Of a stretch of DNA of 64,000 nt, positions 21,401 to 32,049 are shown in pieces. The first letter of the stretch is position 1. Each line of letters opens with the position of its first letter. The translations under genes were made by a program, and so were the position numbers. The notes under the pieces were generated by a model. That model had not been told where the DNA came from, searched no databases, and saw only the letters and a program-made list of their open reading frames with translations. The stretch comes from Corallium rubrum (lineage: Eukaryota; Cnidaria; Anthozoa; Scleralcyonacea; Coralliidae), in NCBI GenBank assembly GCA_964035015.1, contig CAXIUP010000120.1:1089001-1153000 (forward strand), in the 5' to 3' direction.

Positions 21401-22052
21401 CAGGGGCGAACTGGCAGCAGAAAAGTTACCGAGAAATTATATGAAAAGGGCGCCTGGCTGAGCGCAAAGCCTCTATACTCTAATGGTCCCGGCTGGGGCG
21501 CGCTCCTCTGTGCGCCCGGGGCGTTCTGGCTTCTAGGAAATGTTTGAGCCTCTGAAATCGTATTTCCTCGATTTTGAGAGCGGCATTAATAATTTTAAGC
21601 ACAATTTTATGTATTGTGTTGGCCCATATTTTTTGTGACTATACAATATTTAACAGACAATAATATATCATATAACCAGGTATGAGTATATATATTGAAG
21701 TCACAAGTGGATTACTGTTCCACGATTCAACTATACTCTTAGTCTTACGGTTACATAATTTATTATATACCAGAAAAATTACATAATTAGGTTACATCTT
21801 ATGAAGAGTGAATAACAAAGAAAAGATAACACAATTACATGCAGAGTTAGTAGTTCAAAAAATACAAATTGTATATCATTGTGTTTGGAGATTACGACTA
21901 GTAGCCTAGCAATGTAACTAGTAACAACTGTATTTCATAATACTGTATTTACGTGATGAGCTGTATTTTGTCTTTGTGGGGGCGCCTGAAACGCAAAACA
22001 AGGGGCGCACCGGGAAATTTCCCCGGTATCCCGGTGGGCCAGTCCGCCTCTG
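21401..22052. mobile_element. Non-autonomous hAT element with perfect 8-bp TSD
   Basis: Ends CAGGGGCGAACTGGC / GCCAGTCCGCCTCTG are flanked by identical GAGTCAAA (21,393-21,400 and 22,053-22,060). At 652 bp it carries no transposase. It interrupts the broken multicopy gene. Confidence 0.9.
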
Positions 22053-22079
22053 GAGTCAAATTGTTTAGATGGTGGGAAC

Positions 22080-22320
22080 TTTATCTCACCCCTAGGGTAA
22101 CCCTACCTCGCAAACAGGGTGACCCTACCCCCCAGGTGACCCTACCCCCAGGGTAACCCTACTACCCGAGACAAGTACGAAATTCCCCATGTAAACGCTC
22201 GCTGTCGAGACTAAGTAAAATGAATGCAATTAAGTTGGCTCCCCCAGGGTAGCTCGGGCAGTAGGGTGACTCTTCTACCAGGGACAACGTTTGACCATGT
22301 AAACGGCTCCTAACTCCCTT
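22080..22320. repeat. Remnant of a CCTAGGGTAACCCTACC-type MITE
   Basis: GGGTAACCCTACC and GGTGACCCTACCCCC alternate, followed by CCATGTAAACG motifs at 22,187 and 22,300. The same vocabulary occurs in the intact element at 53,712-53,976. Borders are not clear. Confidence 0.5.
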
Positions 22321-22349
22321 ACCCCCGTTACTTCGAGTCGTACATTTTA

Positions 22350-22771
22350 GACCCCGTTTACACGATGCCGGTACAATTTGAAAACGGAACAAAATCATGC
22401 CGGTGTGTAAATACAGGCCAAAAAGTCTTGCGTTTACACGGCATAACACACGGTTTCCGGTATAATATAATGACGGATTAGCATGTGACTATTCTCTATT
22501 CCAATGAGAATTGAGAAGACTTTGTGAATACTGCTGGCCCGAATACTGTGGTCGTATATGTCGTGATTATATACCGTCATCAAACTGTTACGGCACGGGC
22601 GTTTACACGATACCGATTAGCGTTCCGTTTTCGTTTCATGCCGTCAAGGAACCCGTCTTCATTTTGTGCCGTTTTCATGTCATTTTTGTGCCGGTATCGT
22701 GTAAACGCAAGGCCTAAACGGCATGATTTTGTTCCGTTTTCAAATTGTACCGGCATCGTGTAAACGGGGTC
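22350..22771. mobile_element. TA-flanked palindromic MITE (422 bp)
   Basis: About 65 bp of inverted repeat begins GACCCCGTTTACACGATGCC and is flanked by TA on both sides (22,348-22,349; 22,772-22,773). Inner repeats of GTTTACACGATACCG suggest a second, nested pair of ends. It lies between parts of the broken multicopy gene. Confidence 0.8.
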
Positions 22772-23607
22772 TAAGACTGTTGACGATGTATCTGTCCCAG
22801 ACCACGTCAAGCCTTTTAACTTTTTGTAACTGGAATTCCTGATATAGGGTAGGTATACACTTGATCGGCGTGGTCGGAAAATGTTTTACATGCTCCATTT
22901 GGCCTCAGCATATATGCATATTTACAAGGGCTGCGCCATCAACGAGAGTCGCTTCAACTACAGGAGCAGATTCCACTGGGGTCGTAGAGAGCTCCTCTAT
23001 GCTTTTTAGCAAATCCGACTTTGCACAAGATCGTAAGTTGCTAAAACTAGAGATGGGTGGTGGGTAGCTTTGGTTTTCGTGAGTGAAAAAATCATCGAGA
23101 TTGCCCCGTCTGACTTGGCAGGAAACGTAGAGCTGTGAAAAGAGAGAACAGTTCTGCTTCAATGACATCATGCTTTGCTTTTATTTTGACGATTCTGCTT
23201 TTCGAGGGTTTCTGAAGAGAGACAACTTGTTGTTCTTGATTACTTCTGTGATTGGTTTGGTTCGCTCTACCAGACGTTCTTTGACATAGGCAGTATATTG
23301 TTTGGCGCCAATTTTGTCAACGGTCTTGACTGTTTCTGCAACGTTCGTATCAACGATGTCTCCGCGGTGTCTAGAACAAACAAATATTTCCTCGCTATAG
23401 TTTTCGTGAACGGACTTCCCATGCTTTCGAAAACAGCAACAAGTGATGCAACCTGCCTTTCAAATGCTTGTTCGTGGTGATGAAAATCTGGCCCGCCTTA
23501 ACAGAACCATGCATGGCAGGTTTCAAACTCAGCGACAATACTGGCAAACTTCTGGGCCTGAAACCATCCAGCGCAACAGCTGCGACGAATTTTCTGTTTA
23601 GCCCAAT

Positions 23608-24009
23608 TGTGACTAGACAGACTTGTTCTAAATATAGACAAACGGCGTGAGAAAAGTCCCGGAGACGAGAGTTGTTGTTTTTGTCCTGTTCAGGGCAAGT
23701 CATTCCTATTCAATCTTAAATACTTGGATGATTTTTTTATCGCTTCCGAAGTGTCAGTTTTATTAACCGCAGATCATATTTCAAAGCAATCACGAGGTGT
23801 ATTCTCATGTATCACGTGATAAACATCCAATCGTTAACTCGTAACTTATCACGTGGTACATAAACATATACCTCGTGATTGCTTTGAAATTGATCTGCGG
23901 TTAATGAAACTGTCGCTTCGGAAGCGATGAAAACATCGCCTATGTCTCGCTCTACTGATTTGAGTAGTAAAACCTTTTAAAACGGTATTTGCGAGTGTAG
24001 TTCGCCACA
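23608..24009 (+). repeat. 5' LTR of the Gypsy element, carrying a MITE
   Basis: It starts TGTGACTAGACAGACTTG and ends GTTCGCCACA. Relative to the 163-bp 3' LTR it is interrupted at 23,723-23,967. An AGCGTTGTGAG segment present in the 3' LTR is shorter here. Confidence 0.88.
23723..23967. mobile_element. TA-flanked MITE inside the Gypsy 5' LTR
   Basis: The 3' LTR reads CTTAAATAAAACC without interruption, whereas here CTTAAATA and TAAAACC are separated by 245 bp with TA on both sides. The core is a palindrome starting ATTAACCGCAGATC with ATCACGTG repeats. A related copy is at about 43,789-43,999. Confidence 0.88.
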
Positions 24010-24011
24010 TT

Positions 24012-24029
24012 TGGTGACAGAAGTGGGAT
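24012..24029 (+). promoter_or_regulatory. Primer-binding site candidate of the Gypsy element
   Basis: TGGTGACAGAAGTGGGAT begins two bases after the 5' LTR, the usual place and form of a tRNA primer site. The primer tRNA was not determined. Confidence 0.7.
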
Positions 24030-24149
24030 CATTCAAGATGCTTTGAAGGTCTTGAATTAGTATCGTCGAGGATAATAACATCGGTAGACGAGAACCCGGA
24101 GAGAAATGCAAGGTTTGTGACGAATTGTGTTTATCAGTTATAAATAATA

Positions 24150-25398
24150 TTGTCTATCGAGTGTTTTCAAAGACGAAATAGACATTGCTTGTATGAAATG
24201 CAGAGGATGAGCAAGAAAAGCCGCCGAACCAAAAAGGGGGAAGAACCGGAAAGCGTAAGCGAAGAAAACGTTGGAGACAATCCATTACAGGAGTTTGCCA
24301 AAGCTTTGGAGCGAATAGAGATTAAACGCTTCGAAGAAGAACAGCGCAGAGAAGAAGATGCGAAGAAACGTAGACAAAAAGACGAGAATCGGCACCAAGA
24401 GCAACTGTTGACTTTAATTACAGCAATTTCTCAACGTTGCCGTTGATGCAGTGGAAGAAAACAGAATCGAAGCGGAGCACAAGCGACTTGAAGAAGACAA
24501 ACGAAAGGAAGAAATGGTTCGACAACAAGAAAAGGCATTGCGAGAGCGACTCGAGGAAGAGAGGCGAATAATGGAAGAACGGCGAGCCAAAGAAGAAGAG
24601 GATAGACGAATCTGGATGGGAAAAAAAGAGAAAGGACTACGAATCTGGATGGAACAGCTCCAAAGCCAAAACGAAGTAGGGAGTACAACAACTGGGCGAA
24701 AACAAGAAGGCTGACGATATAGAGAACTTTCTTACAACTTTTGAACGAATGGGTGATGCATACAAATGGCCTTCAAACTTGTGGACCGGCGCTTAAACTT
24801 GCACCGCTTTTGACAGGGAAAGCCCAAGCGGCCTATGCCAATATGGACCGGGAAAAAGCAAAGAACTACGAGGACGTTAAAACCGCCATTCTAAAACGAT
24901 ACAACATTAAGGACGAAAGGTTCCCTACAACGCTTCCAAAACACCCGACCGAAAACCGAAGAAAGTTTCGTTGAAACCGAAGTTCACTTTCGAGATTTGT
25001 GCGATAAAGTTGTGGATCTAATTTTTATGGAACAACCACTCGCTGTAATGCCACCTTACGTACAAGTACATGTTCGAAAAAGAAATTCAAAAAGCGCACA
25101 AGAAGCAGCCAGTGGAGCCGATGACTTTATACGGGCAAGAGCAGCAGCAAACCAAGTGCCTTTCGACCGCAAGAAGTGCAATAATTGTGGGGTGTTTGGA
25201 CACTTTGCAAGATATTGCAAGGCAGATTCGCTGGGAAAAAGTAGTTCACCGATGAAGAATAGTTTTCCAATACCACGACACGAAGACCGAGGGAAAATAT
25301 CTATAGATATGTACAGGTGGGAAATTAAGCGAGACAAAAGGGAATATTTGGGCACCAATAGAATTTTTATGTTTTCCATCTATTGGTCTGTATTGTAA
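24150..25398 (+). pseudogene. gag: Gypsy Gag remnant with CCHC knuckle
   Basis: Frames at 24,150-24,446, 24,451-24,714, 24,741-24,974 and 24,997-25,398 are fragments of one Gag broken by frameshifts. They contain a long Arg/Glu-rich coiled coil, a capsid-like segment (LLTGKAQAAYANMDREKAKN) and a zinc knuckle CNNCGVFGHFARYC. A second knuckle, CYNCQGFGHMANRC, follows only at 25,921. Confidence 0.8.
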
Positions 25399-25399
25399 A

Positions 25400-25900
25400 G
25401 AGTAATATAAATAATGTAATAACTTGTGTAAGAATTCTATAACTTGTTATCAGACTAACATAACGTAACAGGTGCATGGTGTGTCTTGCATAGGATAGGG
25501 TTAGAATTACAGACACCCCCTATTGGGCATAGTGCGATCTAGCTGTTTTAGGATATCTCTTCCACGCGTGCTGTCTCATTCAGCACTGACCTTCAAGATG
25601 TGAGGAAGAACTCATTTCATTTGCCCTCCTCCTCCCCGTTGGCTGACCACCATTATGTTATGATGTGTATTAGAGTATATTCTTTATTACATATTTGGCG
25701 TTTTATTGCCCTCACCTTTACTGGGCTCAGTCATCAGTTTGCACTATGGAAATGAATTAGATAATTTAATTACGAATTTGTAATAAACGCGGCTTTGGTC
25801 CAGGGAGGCCATAACCATATTCATTCCATATTGTGTGTAAGCGTCTTTTACTATTCCCAGTAAACAGAGCTCAGGTAATGCAGTGCACATATTAATAGTC
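25400..25900. other. Probable insertion between the two Gag zinc knuckles
   Basis: About 500-600 bp with no Gypsy-like coding separates the two knuckles. It may be a solo LTR or MITE, but I could not identify ends or a target duplication. Confidence 0.4.
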
Positions 25901-25910
25901 AAAGACCACG

Positions 25911-26246
25911 ATGAAAAGACATAAATGCTATAATTGTCAAGGTTTTGGACACATGGCAAACAGGTGCCCAACGGAAAGCAAAAAGAAAGGAACTTATTTC
26001 TGTAGGAGTGATAATATATATATGCCTACTGGCCAAAACACTGTACACCTAAGTCCCAGAGAATATCGTTGCTCTGGCCTGATAGAAGGAAAACAAACTG
26101 ACATTCTATTAGACACTGGGGCCTCTCGCACCTTGGTGCACAAGACACTAGTTTCGGAAAATAAAATAAATGAAGGTGAAACCATCCAAGTAAAATGCGC
26201 ACATGGAGATTCGATAGTCTACCCAACAGCATGCATAACAATGTAA
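25911..26246 (+). pseudogene. Gypsy second zinc knuckle and aspartic protease
   Basis: CYNCQGFGHMANRC is followed by a retropepsin motif LLDTGASRTLVHK. The frame stops at 26,246 and the expected continuation (LPVLLGRDIGKLLEL) is in another frame from 26,270, so there is a frameshift inside the protease. Confidence 0.8.
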
Positions 26247-27429
26247 AAGCTGGAGTTTCCCCAACGCTACCCTTGCCGGTACTGCTTGGTCGTGATATTG
26301 GAAAATTATTGGAATTGGTAATACAAGAGGAGCAAGCCCATATGGTTCTCACCCGCCTGCAGCAAGAGAGAGGAGAAAGAGCCGCAGCAGCTTTGGCTAA
26401 AGAAATTACTAGTGGAGTCAAAGCAAGAGAGATCGATATCTCCTCGTCGGAAGAAGATGACGACTTTGAAAATCTCCAGAAGATGGATGACTCGTTATTC
26501 TTGGATCGAACTAAGAAAAAGAAGTCGAAGAAAGAGAAAAGAAAAGACAAGCAGGCAGCATGGGCTACCAACGCAGAAGAAGAGACATTAAAACTTGCAC
26601 AAGAAGATGAAGCAAGCAATGGTGAAACCACTGAGCAAGAATTTAAAGATCTGGTCCACGAAACTGATCACGAAGATGTCTTTTTCGACTTCAACAAATC
26701 AGACTTCCAAAAACTGCAAGAACAAGACCCAACTCTCGAAACCATAAGAAAGAGTGTAGAAGAAACCTCATCACCAGCCAGTCAAGAGACTACCAAGTTC
26801 TTTATTCACGATGGTCTCATCTATCGCCAATGGAGACCCAAGAACACTGACGAAAATGATGTTCGTTTGATTGTTTTACCCAAAAGATGCCGCAAAGCTA
26901 AGTAGCTCTTCGTGTGGCCCACGACATTCCAACTGCAGGACATCTTGGGAGAAAGAAAACCTTAGACCGCCTACTGCAGAGATTCTACTGGCCAGGAATT
27001 ATTATTAATGATGTCGCAGATTCATTGCAAAAGATGCCCTCCCGGCGTGCCAAAAGCTCGCTCAAAAACCAGGAACCCTTACCCGTAATCGAGGAACCGT
27101 TTAGACGTATGGCTATGGATATCGTTGGACCGTTAGAAAGGACGAAGACAGGCTACAAGTACATCCTCGTAATTTGTGACTGTGCAACCCGATACCCTGA
27201 AGCAGTGCCTCTGAAGAACATCGAAGCGGAAACGATCGCAGAAGAGTTAACCAAAGTATTGTCAAGAGTAGGCATGCCAGAAGAGATCTTAACAGACCAA
27301 GGGTCAAACTTCATGCCCACTTTGCTGAAAGAAGTTTACAGATTGCTTGGCGTCAAACCGATTCGGACAAGCCCCTACCATCCTCCAACCGGCGGTTTGG
27401 TGGAAAGACTAAACGGAACGTTAAAATAA
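26195..27429 (+). pseudogene. Gypsy linker and integrase
   Basis: A Lys/Glu-rich linker leads to an H2C2-like region (HDIPTAGHLGRKKT..RFYWPG). A stop at 26,903 breaks the frame and the CxxC half of the zinc site is degenerate. The catalytic core shows D (MAMDIVGP), D (TDQGSNF) and E (LVERLNGTL). The frame ends at TAA 27,427 and the downstream part is shifted. Confidence 0.85.
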
Positions 27430-27653
27430 ATGCTGAGAAAGTTAAGCAAAGAAGATCGCACCGAATGGGACAAGTGGCTGCCGTATTTACTCTTCGCATA
27501 CCGAGAGGTGCATGCCCCAAGCATCAACAGGCTTCTCACCTTTTGAGCTGCTCTACGGGGAAAATGTTCGTGGTCCTTTAGACATACTGCGAGAAACCTG
27601 GACGGCGTCTCGATCCACAGTCGTCAACAAGCTGTGTCTCTTACGTTCTTAAG

Positions 27654-28067
27654 ATGAGAGAAAGAATGTCCGAAATGATGGAGTTGGCCCAAGAAAACCT
27701 AGCTCGAGCACAGAAGAAACAGAAAGTATGGTATGATGGAAAAGCAAGAATTCGTAAGTTCAAAGAAGGTCAAGAAGTACTAGTCTTACTCCTAACTGCG
27801 AACAACAAATTGGAAGCCCAGTGGAGTTGTCCGTACAAGATAACAAAGAAAGTTGGCCAAGTGAATTATACAGTCGACATGAAGGGAACGAGAAAAAGAT
27901 TCCGAATATTTCATGTTAACATGTTACGTGAATGGCATGCACCAGTAGAGAGTAGCTTCTATGACAGACAAATGCTAACGCGGACAGCCCATGTAGAATG
28001 TATAATAAGTCTTAGTTGTGAACAAAAAAATGTCGTTTTGTTCCTGGAGAAGAGGGAGGAAATGTGA
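27654..28067 (+). pseudogene. Gypsy integrase C-terminal (GPY/F-like) part
   Basis: QKKQKVWYDGKARIRKF, then AQWSCPYKITKKVGQVNYTV and FRIFHVNMLREW, is the GPY/F-type C-terminal region of Gypsy integrases. In Gmr1-type elements RT would start soon after this point; instead unrelated residues and the polypurine tract follow. Confidence 0.75.
28050..28063 (+). promoter_or_regulatory. Polypurine tract of the Gypsy element
   Basis: GAAGAGGGAGGAAA lies directly before the 3' LTR. Confidence 0.8.
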
Positions 28068-28226
28068 TAGCAGACTTGTTCTAAATATAGACAAACGGCG
28101 TGAGAAAAGTCCCGGAGACGAGCGTTGTGAGAGAGTTGTTGTTTTTGTCCTGTTCAGGGCAAGTCGTTCCTATTCAATCTTAAATAAAACCTTTTAAAAC
28201 TGTATTTGGGAGTGTAGTTCGCCACA
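28064..28226 (+). repeat. 3' LTR of the Gypsy element
   Basis: 163 bp, starts TGTGATAGCAG and ends TTCGCCACA; uninterrupted, in contrast to the 5' LTR. Confidence 0.9.
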
Positions 28227-28342
28227 CCAATGCACCACCATCGCCTTTCACATTTGCTGTTTTGCTCGTGAGCCTGGTCGATTGAAATAGCAGAAAAAAC
28301 TCGTTGTGTCTTGCGTATAACGAAGTCACCACTCATCATATC
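28227..28342 (-). pseudogene. Upstream piece of the broken multicopy gene
   Basis: The minus strand encodes MMSGDFVIRKTQRVFSAISI then DQAHEQN. This is the segment that precedes the pieces at 23,602-19,614 in the same family. The Gypsy element sits exactly between, with CCAAT duplicated at the junction. The further upstream part is not recognisable above 28,345. Confidence 0.7.
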
Positions 28343-28435
28343 AAGCTAATGGACAGCAGCCAACGAGCATAATTAGCACAAAAACCAATACCAGCAACTC
28401 AAGATCGAGCGTCTTAGACCGGAACTGGAATTGAG

Positions 28436-29217
28436 GTGTTTCCGATGATTTCTTCTCTTAGCTTGCCATCGTTCAAAGTTAAAGTGGTACTCGCCGTCGG
28501 TCAACTCTTCCAAAAAGTATTCTTGTCAGTGGAAATTCAAAACAGCAAAACAGCGACGTCAAGAAAGGACGCCTTTGTGACATCTGAAACTGTTCTTCGG
28601 ACGAAGATTACACATCTTGAGCGAGCTACGGAAAAAGCTGAAACAGTTATACAAACGGAGAAAAAACGAGTAATTGCCAGGCACGTTGATACCTTAAAAG
28701 AAACTCTGTCTGAAGTAAACCGATTGCGAAGGGACGTCAAGGCAGAAAAAATCGCTAAAAGCATAGACGCGGGTGAAATCGACAAGTGGAACGACGATGT
28801 CAGAAACAAGATGGAAACAGCCGACGGTATGATTGAAATGTTAGATGGATGGTTGGAAGAACAAGCCGCAAAGATAAAAAGATTACAGCGTGATCAGAAA
28901 GTCGAAAGAGAGAATCAAGAGCGCGAAGAACGACTAAACTTTGAGCTTAAATTACACGAAGCGAAAGTGAAATATTTAAATCGGATACACCGCAGACACA
29001 CAACGAAGCGCTCAAGTTACAAGCGAAGTTGCCTACTTCAAGTGAAATAACTAAGTTCAACGGAACTTATGGCGACTGGCCTCGGTTTTGGAGTCTGTAT
29101 TCCGAAACTATCGACAAGACCAGCGTACCTCCTGTAAGTAAGTTCCCCTACCTAAGAGAATTGTTGCGTGAAAAGGGAAAGAAGTCAAAGGAAACGATAG
29201 AAGCTTTACGACTATAA
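28436..29217 (+). pseudogene. BEL/Pao Gag remnant
   Basis: A long helical Lys/Glu-rich region (LERATEKAETVIQTEKKR to the end of the frame at 29,050) continues, in a second frame, into ITKFNGTYGDWPRFWSLYSE and KFPYLRELLREKGK. This is the BEL-type capsid motif. It ends where the hexanucleotide array begins. Confidence 0.8.
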
Positions 29218-29400
29218 CTATAACTATAACTATAACTATAACTATAACTATAACTATAACTATAACTATAACTATAACTATAACTATAACTATAACTATA
29301 ACTATAACTATAACTATAACTATAACTATAACTATAACTATAACTATAACTATAACTATAACTATAACTATAACTATAACTATAACTATAATTATAATTA
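29211..29400. repeat. (TATAAC)n hexanucleotide array
   Basis: About 30 nearly perfect units are inserted in or expanded from the BEL gag sequence. Confidence 0.97.
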
Positions 29401-30100
29401 CAGTTATAATTACAATTAGTATAAATTTAGAAGTTTATAATGCAAATCCTCGAATTTCATTGGCTATTGCAGGAGTTTATAATTGGTGATATAAACCTCT
29501 GGGATAAACCAATGAAAGACATGCTTTTAAAAAAAATGACCAATGACACAATGCGTAGTATAGCACGAACAATGATCATTAGAGCCAGCGGTTGTTCTGT
29601 TAAGCAACAATGGCGCCGAAATTATAACGGAGTATGCAAATGAAAGAAGAAATTGAACATTTAGGCGAAGCAATACGTTCTACAGAAGAAAAAACCCGGC
29701 TACAAAATGGTTAAAATGGAAATTATTAATGGTAAGAGCGTTAAATTGTTTATCTGTGTTCGTTTAAAACGAAATAACTGGAAACAAAACACATTTCAAA
29801 ATTACGCTTGCTGTTGACAAGATTTCGTGATGTAAACTATATGCTAAATTGAATGTTTCTTTCAACTTTTTGTCACTTTTACAAATCAAAGGAGTGGATA
29901 TATATTGTTTCAATATTGTACATGAAAATCCATGCTAAATTATGCAAGAAAACTTTACTTTTCCATCGGTTACTGTACGGGCCAAGGAGATGTCCGAAAT
30001 GATCGTTGAACGTTTGTTGTTGGCAGTTAAAAAATGTATTAAACGAGCCTCAAAGAATATGTTATGTTCGAGAATTTATTTAACTTTTGCTGGTAAATTT
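29401..30100. other. Unassigned sequence within the decayed BEL element
   Basis: Small open frames with no recognised motif. It replaces the rest of gag. Confidence 0.4.
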
Positions 30101-30107
30101 ATACTAA

Positions 30108-30210
30108 AACAATTAGACAACTCGCCCTCGTTTTCTATGAGCGATAGTCAACTCGGCTTCGCCTCGTTGACTATTCGCTCATAGAAAACTCGGGCTCGTT
30201 GTCTAATTGT
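30108..30210. repeat. Near-perfect fold-back hairpin (103 bp)
   Basis: ACAATTAGACAACTCGCCC.. and ..GGGCTCGTTGTCTAATTGT pair over about 44 bp with a 14-bp loop (TCGGCTTCGCCTCG). It is a short palindromic element. Confidence 0.85.
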
Positions 30211-31429
30211 TAATTACAATTTACTGAAGCTTGGCAGTGACTCTGGACCCGACGAAATCCAGTCGTAGAAGATGCGAAATCAGCTACGAAATCAGAAGAC
30301 CCGTCGAAAAACGAGTTCGACAAAGCCGAGGATGTTAACAACCAAACACAACAAAGGAAAGGTCGACATGACCCAGGGAAACCAAAAGCGTGCGTGTATT
30401 GTCCCCGAGCCCGGTGAGGGTGCTAATCTCGGCATGCGTGGACACTATTTACACGCGAAATTACACGTGAGATGAAAACCCGAAAGTAATTCTGAAACTA
30501 TATATATAAACCCGAAAGTAATCATCGGTCTTTGGAGTGCGTCTCAGTTACGACTGCAGAAGAACCGAAGAAAATCTTAGCAAACAAGAAGTTGTGTTTC
30601 AACTGTACAGGACAGTCATGTACACCGAGCTTCAGAGTGCAAAATTACAGTGACTTGTAAGAACTGTAGCAAAAGATATCACACCTCGATTTGCGATGTT
30701 AACCATATAATGCAGTTTGAGTAATGTGGGGGGAAGTTGTTTACCGGTTGTTATTGGTAACATAAATACAAACTAGTAGTTTTTCGATAAAAAAATAATT
30801 GTTAACACCGAACAACCAGATCCGGAGGCAGGGCTTACAGCTAGCAGACAAGAAGATCATGAGATAATCTCCCCCATAGTGGTTGTTGAAATCGATGGAA
30901 TCAGGGTCTGGTAGCGCTTATGTATCGGCCAAGCTGCATGATTCATGCTCTCAAGAAAAGACCAAAGCAAGTGAAGACGAGAACGGTGGACATTATGTTG
31001 AGTTCTACGACCAAAGTGGAAATATATTCAGCCAATCTTGCAGCAGTTGACGGCCAGTTCAAAATGGAGATCGAGTTGTCAAAAGTCCACAAACCTCAAA
31101 TTATGATGACCAGAAACACTAACTACGAGAAGTTGCTCGCGAAGTATAGTCATCTCGAGGGAGTAAAGATCGACGATCAAGATGAGAGAGAGAGCAAATC
31201 CCGACTCACGTCGTTTTGGGCGCAAGCGAGTACGCAGCTGTCAAGACAGCAATAGCACAGAAAGTCGGATCGCCTGAGCAACCTGTGGCCGAAAAGACAC
31301 TACTTGGATGGACTGTTATGTCACCAGGAAGAGAAGATGAGGAGAGTCCAGTTCTTCTTTCACAATCTACGACGACAGACTACTAACAGCTCTGCGCTTT
31401 AGATGTTCTTGGACTTGTAGATACGCACA

Positions 31430-32046
31430 ACAGCATAATATCACCTGAAAAGCCAAGTGGAAAAGTGTTCTACATCCCGCACAAGGGTGTTGTCCGGAAA
31501 AATGCAGAGAGTACAAAACTCCGCATTGTCTATGACGCATCGGCGAGGGAGAACAACGACCAGCCTTCGTTGAATGAATGTCTACACCCTGGTCCCCCTC
31601 TTCAGAACCGGCTATAGGACATTTTAGTGAAATCGAGGTTTTACCCAACTCTTCTAACCGATGACCTCAAAAAGGCATTCCTTCAGATCAGAATCAAGGA
31701 GGAAGAGAGGAATTCTCTGCGTTTTCATTGGAAAGGGCCAAACAGTAACGAGATGAAAGTCTACCGGTTTATGAGAGCACTGTTCGGCCTCACATCATCA
31801 GCATTTCTTCTCGCAGGACTTCTCCGCCAGCACTTTGATTACTGGAAAGACCAGTTCCCCGAGGTTGTTCAAGAGTTACGTGACGGTCTCTATGTCGACG
31901 ATCTTATGACTGGCGGCGTTACAGTGGAAGAAACAAGAGGAAAGAAGGTAATCGTTACAAATGTGTTTGAAAGCGCAATATTCTCCATTCATAAACGGCA
32001 CTCTAAAGCCAAAAACCCCTTGTCGGTAAGCAAAAAGTGCAACTAA
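31430..32046 (+). pseudogene. BEL/Pao reverse transcriptase remnant
   Basis: SGKVFYIPHKGVVRK, KLRIVYDASARENNDQPSLN and LLTDDLKKAFLQIRI precede the catalytic DGLYVDDLMTGG. One in-frame stop (TAG after QNRL, ~31,616) breaks the frame. The sequence ends abruptly after HSKAKNPLS, and nothing BEL-like follows. Confidence 0.85.
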
Positions 32047-32049
32047 ACC

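Larger units (their letters stand above)
19614..23602 (-). pseudogene. Broken copy of an uncharacterised multicopy protein family (DTR/LHxxDA type)
   Basis: Reading down the minus strand, the pieces are in the expected order. ~23,560-23,200 has MHGSVKAGQIFITTNKHLKG and DIVDTNVAETVKTVDKIGAK. 23,171-22,905 has LKQNCSLFSQLYVSCQVR, HENQSYPP and APVVEATLVDGAALVNM. 21,071-20,826 has ENKTELF-like sequence and CSHEKADTRLILHTLDA. 20,813-20,580 has FGSGKTFRCIAVHEIATSLG, FHSFTGSDQTSAFAGRG and TAWATWLAYQEVT. 19,890-19,700 has ERFVVLIYDRTSANLDVNDARKALF. Frameshifts and four insertions break it. I recognise the family as common in cnidarian genomes but know no function; the conserved Asp pattern hints at a nuclease-like fold (inference). 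Confidence 0.7.
23608..28226 (+). mobile_element. Gypsy LTR retrotransposon lacking reverse transcriptase
   Basis: LTRs at 23,608-24,009 and 28,064-28,226 are flanked by a perfect 5-bp duplication CCAAT (23,603-23,607; 28,227-28,231). The internal order is gag, protease, charged linker, integrase. No RT or RNase H lies before or after integrase. The protease-integrase order recalls Gmr1-type Gypsy elements, in which RT follows integrase; that part would be deleted here. Gag and integrase are also broken by stops and frameshifts. Confidence 0.88.
28436..32046 (+). mobile_element. Decayed BEL/Pao element
   Basis: A gag coiled-coil and capsid part (28,436-29,215), a knuckle remnant (~30,590-30,700), a protease-linker piece (30,920-31,255) and RT (31,430-32,046) are in BEL order on the plus strand. 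They are separated by a microsatellite, a hairpin and repeats. No LTRs were found. RNase H and integrase are missing. Confidence 0.8.
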
